Source: Asterella californica (taxonomy: Eukaryota; Streptophyta; Marchantiopsida; Marchantiales; Aytoniaceae). From it: a stretch of DNA of 64,000 nt. Within the stretch, counting starts at the first letter, position 1, and each line of letters begins with the position of its first letter. This document shows, one piece after another, positions 35,298 through 46,257 of this stretch. Below the pieces are notes generated by a model that was not told the DNA's origin, did no database searches, and was given only the letters and a program-made list of their open reading frames with translations. The DNA lies in contig JAYKYS010000004.1 of the NCBI GenBank assembly GCA_036924285.1, forward strand, positions 434,001 to 498,000, written 5' to 3'. The position numbers and the translations under genes are program-made.

Positions 35298-37000
35298 ATG
35301 AATCTTCCCGAAGCAATGGGGACGAGTGGAGGAGGAGCGGACGATCTGCTTCGAGCATTGACGATGTTGTTGAGACAACAACAAGGAGGCGATGTTGCGG
35401 AGCAGAAGTCTACAAGAGCTCTACAAGCGGTGGTGAAGAAGTTGGGGAGGTTCGATGGAAAGAACATCACGAAGTATGTTCGGGAGTATATTTGTGAGAT
35501 AGAGGTAAATCGTGTGCCTGAGACAGAGATGATTTCTAGTTTCGAGTTGGCTGTGATACCTGAGATCCGTAGTCAAGTGACAAAGCTGAAGGATGCACGT
35601 ACGAGTTCTTGGGAGGAGTATGAGCAGAGGTTGAAGAGTTAATTTTTTGATGATGATGCGGATAGAGTAACCAAGAGAACGTTCTTGGAGTGGATAGAGC
35701 AGCGTCCGGGGAATGAGATGACACGAAATGAGTTGCTACGTGAGTTTGAGAAACGGTTTTGTCAATTGTCTCCATCTGAGAGGACGACGCTTGACTTAAG
35801 GAAGACAGAACGTTTTCTAGAAGCTACTGATGAAAATCTAGAGGACAAGCTTTTCTTGATGCTAGCAGACAAGGGAGAAGAAGGAGGAGTGAGCACAGAC
35901 TGGAGAAAGGTAGAGAAAGCTGTTACTATTCTCACGAAGCAGAAACGTGGAAGAGGTAGAGCTGCAACCTTGAGGTCTGATGTCTCTTTAGCTCCATTGC
36001 CCAAGCCTGCCAATAGCAAGATTGAAGATTCTGCAATCGATGAGTTGGTTAAGGGTCTGAGAGAGTTAAGGATAGAGATGGCAGAGCTAAAGCATAGTCG
36101 AAGTCCTGGTGATATCAATGCATCTTCAACTAGCAGAAATTTTGTTAGAAGATGTATCTGGTGTGATAGTACTGAACACCAACGACGAGATTGTGAGGAG
36201 TTTTCCGAAGCTCTCAGAACCAGAGTCGTGAATTTTAGAGATGGAAAGATTCATCTCGCCCAAACTGGTGCGCCGTTGAATACCAACTTTGATAAGGGAG
36301 TAATGAAGAGTTTGGTGAGAGGTCAGGTTGGTATAGCTACGGCGATACGCATAATAGAGCCAGAAACATTTGCGATTGAAGTAGATGTACCGGTTGTAGC
36401 AGCTGTTAAGAGCGATGTAGTTGAAGTTCCACGAGAAGTAATGTAACGAGGTGCGGAGGCAATTCGCCGCATTACTGGATGGGATGATCCTGTAGAGGCA
36501 GGGTGTGTCAAGACTAACTTGGTACAAGAGAAGCATGTAAGCTGGCAAGATGCGATTGTGGAAGAGAAAAGGAGACGTGATGATGATGTTGCTGATCCGG
36601 AGGAGGCTACAAGGAGAGCCAGAGCCACGAAGAGGAGAGGGCAACAAGAGGCATCACCTTCTGATATCCCTTCGACGTCTCAAGGGACATCTACATCTGA
36701 ACCTATGGTTGATGTTCCTATTTATGACACGGAGATGAGAGAGAAAGGCAAAGGAGCTTCTTCAAAGGGCAAAGGTAAAGCACCGACCTACAGACTACAG
36801 TTTGATATCGAGACCAGCACCAACTTGAAGGAGATTCTTGAAGAGAGAATTTTGGATGCAAAGATAGAATTTTCCTTGCGAGAGGCCTTAGGGATAGCAA
36901 AACGTGACTTTCATGAGTTGATCATAGATGTGATCAAGAGAAAGAGACAGATGACTGCAGATACAGTGATGGTGAAAGCATTGGATACTGACATCACTGG
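35298..37000 (+). pseudogene. Element C gag
   Basis: One continuous frame from ATG 35298 (MNLPEAMGTSGGG) with in-frame TAA at 35640-35642 and 36444-36446. The capsid-like part includes VVKKLGRFDGKNITKYVREY and RNELLREFEKRFCQLSPSER. A nucleocapsid knuckle CIWCDSTEHQRRDC (C-x2-C-x4-H-x4-C) lies near 36155-36196. The C-terminal region is Lys-rich (KGKGASSKGKGKAP) and joins the protease without its own stop. A one-base shift near 37000 leads into the protease frame. The equivalent C-terminal segment of element A is about half identical. Confidence 0.8.
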
Positions 37001-37615
37001 GAAGAAGATGAAGAGTTAGATCGCGTATTTGTCCAAAAGCATGTACTACAGGCGTCGAATGGAAGAGAGATAAGAGTTTCAGACTGTGCTGCAGAACATG
37101 AGGACGAGAAGCAGCAAGAGAGTCACTATTCTCGAGCATATTGGGCTCGTGCAACTACAGAGACAAGGGTCCGACTAAGTAACTTGTCAGAGGCTATAGT
37201 GGCGTTGGTGGATCACTGTTCGGAGATTAATATCATGTCCAAAAATGTTTACGAGAAGGGGAAGTAGCCAATCGACACAGGACATGGATGGGTTCTTCGT
37301 GCTGCTAACAACCAAAGAGGTGAACTTTTTGGTGCTTGTCCAGCTGTCAAGACTCGAATAGGAGATGTAGAGATAGAACAAAACTTTTTTGTTCAGAGTG
37401 TAGCTGCTTATCCTGTGATCCTTGGTCAACCATACATTACTACGTCTAGGATGGAGACGAAAGTAATGGACGATGGATCTCATTATGCTCGTATTAGAAG
37501 TCAAGATGGTACGAGGGCGGTTCAGTTTCTTACTGTACTTACGGGTCATGAAAGGAACAGAGAGAAGCTGAGGGACAGTCCCTTAAGGATTGACAAAGAG
37601 TTCTCAGATTTTTAG
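37001..37615 (+). pseudogene. Element C aspartic protease
   Basis: Frame 2 of the window. The active-site block reads ALVDHCSEINIMS, where element A has DHGS; the Gly-to-Cys change should inactivate it. TAG at 37265-37267 replaces the Trp of the GRWPID block (TGG to TAG). YPVILGQPYIT near 37408 is the second conserved block. The frame ends TTT TAG at 37610-37615, and the RT frame that follows is -1 relative to it, as in element A. Confidence 0.78.
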
Positions 37616-40600
37616 TTAGCACTCCTATAGAGCGGGAGTATGAGAGTGTTGATAGGAGAAAGAGCTTTCCGCTAGTGCCAGAAGATGAAGAAGAGATGTT
37701 TAAATGTGGATTTGCTCAGTTTTCTGAAACATGTGTAAATAGATTTCAAATGGTAGAAGAGATGGATAGTGTACAAAGACGATGTGTGAAGAAGCAGGAA
37801 GATCTCTTCAAAACTCAAGGAGTTTGTTAGATCAGGAGTTCATTAGCGGGGTGTATGAAGAAGAGGGCTTTGAAGATACTCATGAGGAGGTTTTGTCGTT
37901 TATAAGCACCGATTCTTTGGTTAATGGATTTGTCACGATCCGTTCACGTGAGTTACATGAGGAGATTACAAGATTCGTCGAGGATGGCTACAAGGTTCAG
38001 CTTCAGATGAAAGGAGATCATGAGTTGGAGTTAGAAAGGAGTAGAGCCACAAATCACCAAGAAGCGCAGGTTCATACAAAATACAAGACTGTGGCACGTA
38101 AAGTGAAGCCGGTGGCTACTCAACTACCTGAAGACTCTAACAAGCAAGTGGAACGAGCATCGACTGAACCAGTTCTGCGAGATTCACAGAGAGTAGGACA
38201 CAGGTTCACAGAAGAGACACTCAAACGACTGCAGATTGGAGGGGGTGAGTTTCTCACTGAGGAAGAGAGAAAGCGTTTTCATGAGATGTTGAGAAGGCAT
38301 GGAAAGGCTTTTGCTTTCAGTGCAGAAGAGATTGGATGTGCAGATACGAGTGTCGTAGCACCCATGGTGATCTTCACAGTACCACATGTGCCTTGGGACT
38401 TGAAGCCTATACCAGTGCCACGAGCTATGTTGCCAAAGCTTGTTGAATTGTTGAAAGAGAAGATACGCATGGGTATTTTAGAGCCATCTATGGGATCTTA
38501 CTCGAGTCGGTGGTTTACTGTACCTAAGAAGTCAGGGGCTCTTAGGTTCATCCAAGACATGCAACAGGCTAACAAGGTGACTATTCGGAACATGGGATCA
38601 GGACCCATCGTAGATGAAGTTGCAGAAGCTTTTACTGGCCGTGCTATCTACTCGATTGGAGATTTATACTCTGGATATGATCAGTTCCAGTTGGCAATGG
38701 AGAGCAGAGATCTCACCACCATGCGTACTCCGCTTGGGCTTGTAAGGATGTACACATTACCGCAAGGAGCGACAAACTCTGTTGCTCATGTGCAAAATGC
38801 AATGAATAGGATTTTGAGAGAATTCATTCCGGAGAAGACCATACCTTTCATAGATGATATTCCTATGAAAGGGTGTGCGGTCGAAGACAAGGATGAGAAG
38901 CTGACTGAGGATGGATGTCGAAGATTTGTGGTTGATCATATTCACGATGTGGAGATGATCTTAACAAGGCTTGAGGAGGTAAATCTCACTCTTTCAGCAG
39001 AGAAGTCGAGCTTTGGAGTACCAGAGATTGTTGTTGTTGGTCATCTTTGTGGAGCTTTTGATGTCTGAACCATTGTATGAGTTGCTGAGGAAGCGAAGAA
39101 GGTTCACTTGGACTGAGGAGCAGAGGGTCGCTATGGTGCGACTAAAAGAAGCATTGAAATTACCACCAGTTCTACGACAGTTAAGCTATGATTGTGGTAG
39201 ACCCATAATCGTTACTGTTGATACTAGTCCTATCGCTATAGGTTGGGCAATAGGGCAAGATGATGGTGAGGAAAAGAGGTTTGCAACAAGATTTGGTGCT
39301 CGTATACTTACGGATCGACAAAGGAGATACCTTCAAGTCAAACGAGAGCTCTGGGGCGTTGTAACTGCAATGAAAGCTGAGAAGGAGTATCTCATTGGAG
39401 CACATGTACTACTTGAAACTGATTGCTTATCTTTGTTGAGAATGATAGCAAACTGCACAACGCCTGATATTGCTATGTTACGTTGGATAGCTTACATTAG
39501 GTCGTTGAATCCAGAGTTGAGACACATAGCAGGGAAGATGAATTCAATGACAGACATGTTGTCTAGAGCTAGGTACTCTCGAGAAGAAGATATGGAGGCA
39601 GAAGATATGGATGAAGATGATGCAAAGGAGGGGCAAGTTCTACAACTATCAAGCGAGGACCGGAGTCGCTTGGATGGTGTTCTTCCTTTCAAGGAAGAAC
39701 TTTACTGTGGGAGGCTCAAGGAAATTGGACGTTATCTAAGCACTCTTCAGAAGTATGAAGAATGGACGGAGAAAGTCTTCAAGGAGATACGACATCAGAT
39801 CTATGGCTATCTATTACGAGATGGATATTTGTGGAAGAGGCCAAAGAGGGGAGAGATGATGCAGAGACCAAGAAACAAGTACTCGAACAATTTCATGATA
39901 CCTTATGGGTAGGACATCGAGGTACATGGGCAACCTTTACCAAGATCAAGGAGAGGTATTGGTGGAAAGGATTGTATCGAGATGTAGAGAAGTTTCTTGG
40001 GTCATGCATTGAATGTCAATTCCAATCCAAGATTCAGTATAGGGATGGATTGAGACCCACATATCTCTTGTCCATCCATTTCCAATGGGTTTTGGATTTG
40101 GTTGCCATGCCACCAGGAATTTGGGGCATGCGTCATTTAGTTTTGGCTCGGGAAGAGCTATCTAACTTTGTAGAAGAGAGAGCTCTACACACCAAAGCTA
40201 CTGAACCTGTCTGTCGATTCATATTAGAAGATATTGTTTCTAGATATAGAAGCGTGGGGAGAATCCGTGCAGATAGAGGAGAGTTGAATGCAGATGAAGC
40301 ACGTGAGTTCTTCAACAGATACGGAATACGATTGAAGTTGACCACTTCGATGAACCCGGAAGCGAATGGGAAAAGTGAACGAGGGCACCCACCAATCATC
40401 CAAGCATTGGTGAAAGCGTGCAAGGGGCGTCATGGGGATTGACCTAGACTTCTTCCTTTTGCGTTGTGGGCTGATAGAACTACTCATAGTACTGTCACTG
40501 GTTACATGCCTACAGAATTGATGACCGGTCAAAAACCTATCATGTCAGCGGAAGGAGACGTTCCTACTTGGGTATGTCTACCTTGGGAGGATGGTTCTGA

Positions 40601-41087
40601 TAGGGAAGGACTATTGGCACTACGAATTCAGCAGCTTGAGCAACATGAGGAGGACCTCGAAGAAGCATTGGTCAAACTCAAGGAGGCGAGGTTGAAGAAC
40701 AAGGAGCGGTTTGACAAGACACATCGACTGCGAAAGAAGCCGATCCGAGAAGGTGATTGGGTCATAGTATATGACAACAGTTTGGATAACCAACACAACA
40801 CTATCAAGAAGTTTGCACGACGTTGGTTTGGTCCTTATGTTGTTGTTGTCATTCACGACAACGCCACATATGGTTTGCGAGAATTGGATGATACACTCTT
40901 GAAGTTACCCATTGCTGGTAAAAGGGTCAAGGTTTTCCGAAGACGTGAATGATTTCTTGATTTCGATGAACTTCTTGAGTCTGATTCTCATCTTTCCAGA
41001 CCTTATGCGAGAGAAGATGATGATGAACTTGACAATTCAGAGCATGATGAGGGCTACGATGATGACTATGGATAACAAGTTGGCACA
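37594..41087 (+). pseudogene. Element C pol: RT, RNase H, integrase
   Basis: The linker opens in frame 1 (TPIEREYESVDRRKSF), then shifts near 37820. RT (37782-39068) has SSRWFTVPKKSGALRF, LPQGATNS and catalytic PFIDDIP (F-I-D-D). Compared with element A, about 50 codons are deleted at 39055-39065 (thumb/connection). RNase H follows (IVTVDTSPIAIGWAI; LLETDC; GKMNSMTDMLSR). A shift near 39845 leads to integrase: zinc residues in HDTLWVGHRGT and SCIEC, DDE set in VLDLVAM, RIRADRGE and NGKSERGH. TGA at 40440 interrupts, apparently a Trp codon. The C-terminal GPY/F-type motif is RRWFGPYVV. A further in-frame TGA at 40950 precedes an acidic tail ending about 41075. No chromodomain seen. Confidence 0.85.
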
Positions 41088-41108
41088 TACCGGAGGATGT
41101 GCAGGTTT

Positions 41109-41120
41109 GGAGGGGGTGAA
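41109..41120 (+). promoter_or_regulatory. Element C polypurine tract
   Basis: GGAGGGGGTGAA abuts the 3' LTR start at 41121, the expected place of the plus-strand primer. Confidence 0.85.
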
Positions 41121-43146
41121 TGTCCTGTTGTAAGACCAACTAGTATGTAAATTACGCATATAAGTGCGTTTTGCGCACAGTTGTAGAAGTTGTGGTGTAA
41201 TGAGATCTAAAACTTTGATCTTATGAGCTTAGAATGCTCTATTATCTGCTGGGGGTCTCCATGGGGTAGAAAAGGACAAGGTTGAGTCCTTTAACTTCCC
41301 ATTGGTCCACCAAAAAGTGAAGATAACTTGTCATCTACCTAAGTGTGCGCTCTGGGAGGATCGGGGCACTTTGACGAGGAGATCAGAGGGCATGGGTGGA
41401 GAGCTCTCGACGGGAGGAGCAATCTGAGCCCAAATTTCACTCGATTTAGAGGTCCAGGGCATACGTTATGGCATTTTGAAGTTCATAGAGTGATGGGAGT
41501 ACATAGCTTTCTCTTCCGATTGTAATATTAAGGGGTTTGAGTGATTGAGCCGTCAGATTGAGACCAGATTTCATGAGCTTGTAGTCTGTCAGTTGCTGAA
41601 GCTCTGACCCCAAATTTCACCACCAGATGTTATGCGGATTGAGCGCAATGGCGATTTGAAGGCGACGGGGTGCAGAAAGCTTTCAATCTGGAGCAGCAAG
41701 TTTGCAGATTTATGGAGGATGATCCGAACGGTCAAATCGGCTCAAATTTCCTGAGTAGTGAGCTTACCTTCTGAATTGATAGCACAGGAAGTTTGAGTGG
41801 AAGTGGACAGTTCATTTAGGCGAAGAAGCTTCTGTCCTGAATCTGAGATTGGAAGTGCGTGTTGGTTTCTAAGAATTTGTGTTAATTGTGGGAGAAGATC
41901 TAGCTGTCAGATCTTCTTGAAATTTGACTTGTAAGTAGAGATTCTAGTATCCTACCTACGTGGCAAGTTTGAGAGGAGACTGAGCTGTAGATCTGTACCT
42001 ATCATGTGTGAAAGTTCATTATTTTTCTGTCTAGTTGTATCGGCAACGGTATCTAGTCCAGGTCCCGAGTCTTGTTAGCGGCAGCTGGCAGAAAAGTATC
42101 CAGTGTGACGTTTGTATTGCTTTGGGGAGTATTCTAGGCGTAGATAAGACTTGAGCGACCTACGTTGTAACCACGTCATGTGGTTGTCAGGTTCGCACTC
42201 AACGTGGCAAAGTGCGATCCTTGACATGTAAAGTCGACTACCTGTCTAGCCTAGTCTCTTGTATTGGGACACGTTACGGTGCATGCATTTGAATCTTTCA
42301 CCCAGACGACCTACACGTGGATGAGTATGATGGCACCGAACATGCGATGTGCATGTGTGCCACCTCATCGGCCCGTGTGGCTTGGGTTGGTCGGTTAGGG
42401 AGCTTGCACCTATCCTTGTTTTGTGTTCGAAACCTTTAAGCAAAGGAGAGTGACCTGTGTGGGGGGGCATTCGACCTTGAGAAATTCAAGAGATTGTTCG
42501 TGGAGAGATCGTGGTGATCCTATGAGATTGTATCGGAGTTTTATGGATCGAGATACCTTTGTAGTTGGAGTGCACATGTTGTGAGAGATGGACGAAGGAC
42601 TCTACTTATCGCCCAGATTTCCTTTTCGAAACCCTTTCCAGATTAAACTGATGTACATGGAACGAGTTCATTTTCAACAGTTTCTGATAAGATCCTTCGG
42701 ACATAACTTTACCGCGCAAGTCATGCTCTCGCCTGTTCCTGTGATTTTACCTGTTGTTACTTACGGCCAAGAATGGGATCTCACCGTCATTATCCTCATC
42801 TAACGAAGGATGGATCTAAACCAGCTCCCTCCTGTAAACTTTAACACCGAGTGCGAGATAAGATACATCTGTCGACCCAAAGCCATGTACGAAGTCCTAG
42901 TAGTGAGAAACTTCGGAGAGGAATACTACCGAGAGATCATGTCATCGCATATCCCGTTTGTCGTGCCCATGATCATCCAACGTTTTCGTGTAGTTATCTT
43001 GACCCTTTACTGAAAGAAAGAAAGTGCTTAGTTATCGAGGAAGTCAGAGAGAAATCTACGGGATACTAGTCGCTCTGTTGTGCATCGATCGCTAACCACA
43101 GCCAGAAGGTACGCCCTTGCTCAGAGAAAAGACTCTCGCTACGACA
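41121..43146 (+). repeat. Element C 3' LTR
   Basis: Begins TGTCCTGTTGTAAGACC and ends GCTACGACA. It is nearly identical to the 5' LTR. It holds the better-preserved copy of a small LTR reading frame (42588-43013). Confidence 0.93.
42588..43013 (+). other. LTR reading frame with two ~65-residue repeats
   Basis: Two segments in one frame (42588-42803 and 42810-43013) are separated by a single TAA. Aligned without gaps over about 40 residues, they share a pattern: QIKLMYMERVHFQQFLIRSFG against EIRYICRPKAMYEVLVVRNFG, followed by VM-S-P-V-P against IM-S-I-P-V-P. Identities are few but conservative replacements are many. No known domain is recognised. It could be a decayed small protein or chance. 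Confidence 0.25.
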
Positions 43147-43267
43147 ACCGGATGTCGGACGACGAAGTTATGGCCCAAAGAAGAGGACCAAAGTAGCACA
43201 GAAATTCATGCAACTTCGCGCTCGAGAAACAAGAGGGACTTCGCACGTGAGGTAACGAGAGGAAAAG

Positions 43268-43274
43268 CTATAAG
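43268..43274 (+). promoter_or_regulatory. Promoter 1 TATA box of LTR D
   Basis: CTATAAG at 43268-43274, followed by AAGAGTCAAAAAACATTTCACTTTACTATTT, closely matched in LTR H (19680 leftwards). An ATATAAG occupies the same relative place in LTR G (53193-53199). It lies about 310 bases before the U3 gene start. Confidence 0.55.
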
Positions 43275-43582
43275 AAGAGTCAAAAAACATTTCACTTTAC
43301 TATTTCCGCTCGCGAGTTTACTGTAGCGCTCCGCATCGATTGAGAGAGTGAGCGAAGTTTGTCTTCGACGAAGAGTCTCTTCTAGGGTTTTGTGCGGAGG
43401 AGTGGTGACATCTATCTTCGGTGAAGTCTCAAATCAAGTTCAGTTGGCGAAGTCTGAAGTCTGCGCTTTTTCACAAGCTTGGTGCTTTTCTGAAGTCTGC
43501 GCTTTTCACAAGTGCCGAGTGAGGAAGTGTCGTAATCGTAGAAGAGGGAAGGAACTTCGGATCTTCGGTGAAGATGAGAGGG

Positions 43583-45321
43583 ATGCAGACGGCGAAGAAG
43601 CCGAAGTTGAAGACTATAGCAACGAAGTGGCCGGACTTCAGTCCGTATCCGAAACGACTCGAAGAAATGGGAATGACGTTCTTGATGAAGAACTGGAGAG
43701 TGATCTCTTCGGAGCTATTACAGGAGATCCTCGTCTGTAAAGGGCACCCCTCCGAAGATCTTCGAGCAAGACCGAACAATTAGAATCTATCACATTGGAG
43801 CTTCGCCCTGGGAATCGATGACATAGGAAGGCCAGGAGATCTTATTTACGATAGCACTTGCAAGCCGTCTTCGGAGGAAGTGGCGAAGTACAACAAGCTC
43901 TTCTCGACGATGCCGGTGGGGTCGAATGAGTTTAAAGTACATAGTTACATCAACCCGTTCAAGAGAGATGTGGCGATCACGCTCAACACGGTCTTCAAGC
44001 CATAGCGTACTTCGTATCTGGTCAATTGGCAGATACACTTTATCGAACAAATCTTCGAAGGTAGGAAGGCGTATTAGACGAAGATCTTCCATGACCACGT
44101 GCAGAAGCTGTACAATATCTTCGATGATGGTGGGTCGACATACTTCGCGACCTTCGCGGTGTTCTTTTATCGAGGAATGAAGTTACTATCTCCGAAGGAA
44201 GACGATAAGTTTGGGCGAAGGACAACGTCCAAAGATGAGCTTCTAATGGAGGCAACTCCTCACAGAGAAGAAGTAACGACCTCGGTGACTTCGGCGAGAC
44301 TTTGTACCCGGGCGAAGAGGAGAATTACGGAATTTATACCAAGTGACGCAACTTCTAGAAGAAAGAAGAAAGCGAGAAGGACGACTATAACGACTTCGGA
44401 CGAAGGAGTCGAAGGCGTGCGATCTCCAGTGAAGTCGTCTTCTGTAGAGATAGTAGGAGAGTCAAGTCCGAGAAGAGTACCTTCGGGTGTGCAAGCAGCC
44501 GAGACGAAAGTCCCTCAACAAGAACTTCGGACTTCGTCCAGACCGGACGAGGCTACGACTTCAGGACCGAGTGATCTAAATTTTAGGAGAGAGTTGAAGA
44601 TGTTCGAGCAGACTCTGAAATTCCTCAGCGGTACATTGTTGTGATCATAGCACAGTTGGACATGCAAAGACATGTATACGAGAAGGAGGCGAAAGAGTCG
44701 ATTTCGTTGAGTGATCTTCTCAATGCGGTGCACTTCGGACGACAAGGATGGATCAAGGAGAAGGACGCTCTGACAGAGAAGCTTGCGGACACTTCGGCCG
44801 AAGTCAAGAAGTATATTTCGCAGCGAGATGCAATGCTTATAGCGCAGTCGCATGAACAGACAAGGTACTTGGAGGAACTTCAAGAAGGACGAGCGAAGTT
44901 GAACCTCATGACTTCACGCTTTCACGATCTGAAGTCAGAGAGGGATGCTATTTTGGAACAATTAGCGACTAAGGACGAGCAGTTGGCTGCAAAGGATGAG
45001 GAGCTAGCGAAGGTTCTAAAGGCGAAGGAGATGGTCAAAGTGAAGATCGAAGAGCTTCAGACGAAGGTAGACGAGGTCGTGACGACATACTTCGCCACCG
45101 AACTCAACGCGACAGAGACGGAGCTACTGCAACGACTTCGGGCAGAGTTAACGATAGCACCAGATCCTTCGGCGAAGAGTAGAATAGTTAGGATATCGGA
45201 GAGAATCATTAGAGATTTGAAGGAGCTTAGGGAGACGGTTAAGTTTTCATTATGGAGTATAGGACAGACTTTACAGTTAGGTAGAGTAGACACTTCGGTT
45301 CCGCCAAGTGGGGAGTCGTGA
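43583..45321 (+). pseudogene. U3-encoded coiled-coil protein, copy D
   Basis: About 579 codons from ATG 43583 (MQTAKKPKLKTI). N-terminal block PYPKRLEEMGMTFLMKNW, then NWQIHFIEQIFEG (near 44020), HDHVQKL (near 44092) and VFFYRGMKLLSP (near 44160). A basic Ser/Thr-rich linker follows (SRRKKKARRTT). From about 44600 there is a long predicted coiled coil (AQLDMQRHVYEKEAKE ... EQLATKDEQLAAKDEELAKVL). The C-terminus is YFATEL...LRAEL...DPSAKSRIVRI...RIIRDLKEL. Lesions: TAA near 43782, TAG near 44004 and 44073, and a one-base shift at about 44640. The gene lies wholly upstream of the primer site, inside the LTR, between two TATA boxes. Function unknown. Confidence 0.72.
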
Positions 45322-45386
45322 TCATACGGTCTAGATATAATCATCTTTTTGTAGGAAATAAGATCCGCCATCTTAGGACGAAGGGC

Positions 45387-45394
45387 TATATAAG
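45387..45394 (+). promoter_or_regulatory. Promoter 2 TATA box of LTR D (genomic RNA)
   Basis: TATATAAG, about 800 bases before the primer site and downstream of the U3 gene. The preceding AAGATCCGCCATCTTAGG..GAAG is matched in LTR H. This is where the U3/R boundary would be. Confidence 0.6.
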
Positions 45395-46190
45395 CGATGC
45401 GAGTCTCTGTCATTTTACCTTTTTCATGTTTTCAGTTTTTGTTAGTTAATTTTTGATTGCGCAAGATTGCGGAGTGAGAGTGTGAATGATTTGAGCGAAG
45501 GCAATTTACCTATGAAGGACGTAGTTTGCTGTCGCAGGTGTCAATCTGATTGATGCAGAACCTCCTAAGTTGACCTTCGGCGAAGAGAGTCTTTGGGCTA
45601 TTTAAATGAAAGACATTTCGAGGAATCTGAGAACATATTAGTTACTGTGAAGTGGAGAACCATAAGTTAAATTGTAAGAAGAGTTCGAAATATGGTGGCT
45701 TCGTCTTAAGTTTGGCTTCTTCAAATAAGTGGGATTCTTAAGAGTGAAGATTTAGTTGGAAGAACATTTTTTAGGAAGAGTAGGGGCTTATTCTTTGAGC
45801 CTTGATGTGAAGTCTGTATTCTTCTGTCTTTTCAGAAGAAGACTAGTAACATTTCAGCAGTAATTGCTATCTCATTTGTTCATACATCTACCTTCTCGAA
45901 GCTTTTATATGTTTGTTGGAAGGGTCCCTGATCAAGAACTATTTCATTGTTGTTTGCATTCAATTTATCAGGTTTTGCTTGGGTTTGGTTTCTTATCAAA
46001 CTTAAACTCTCATCCAGATATTATTCTATTCCGTGAGAATAACAGAAAACTATCTGAATTATCATTGTGACGTTGTAATACTGTATTTTGTGTAATTGTT
46101 AACTGTATCTTCGTGAGAATGATCCTTTATTTACTATTTCTGATACTTTTTGTTTCTTTGAGTTGTTACATATAGAAACATTAAAACTTT

Positions 46191-46208
46191 TGGCGCCGCT
46201 GCCGGAGA
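46191..46208 (+). promoter_or_regulatory. Element D primer-binding site (tRNA-Asp type)
   Basis: TGGCGCCGCTGCCGGAGA closely resembles the tRNA-Asp-complementary site TGGCGCCGTTGCCGGGGA of plant Tat/Athila elements. The LTR end is placed at 46180 (TATAGAAACA), ten bases upstream. This fixes the U3 gene at 43583-45321 as lying inside the LTR. Confidence 0.8.
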
Positions 46209-46257
46209 TACAGTTTAACTTTTACTTAAATTCAGTACGTTGTAACCATCGACATGT

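Larger units (their letters stand above)
33208..43146 (+). mobile_element. Element C: nearly complete Ty3/gypsy LTR retrotransposon
   Basis: LTRs of 2022 and 2026 bases (33208-35229, 41121-43146), both TGTCCTGTTGTA...CTACGACA, enclose a 5.9-kb interior with primer site, gag, protease, RT, RNase H, integrase and PPT in Ty3 order. Flanks AACGG (33203-33207) and ACCGG (43147-43151) fit a 5-bp target duplication with one change. By eye the LTRs differ at about fifty positions, mostly transitions, i.e. roughly 97-98 % identity. It inserted into the LTR of element D; LTR H shows the matching empty site near 19793-19810. The coding region carries about ten lesions. Confidence 0.93.

Noticed and set aside
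43453..43512. Duplicated TCTGAAGTCTGCGCTTTT in LTR D
   Set aside because: A local 36-base duplication in a leader already dominated by GAAGT words; no sign of function.
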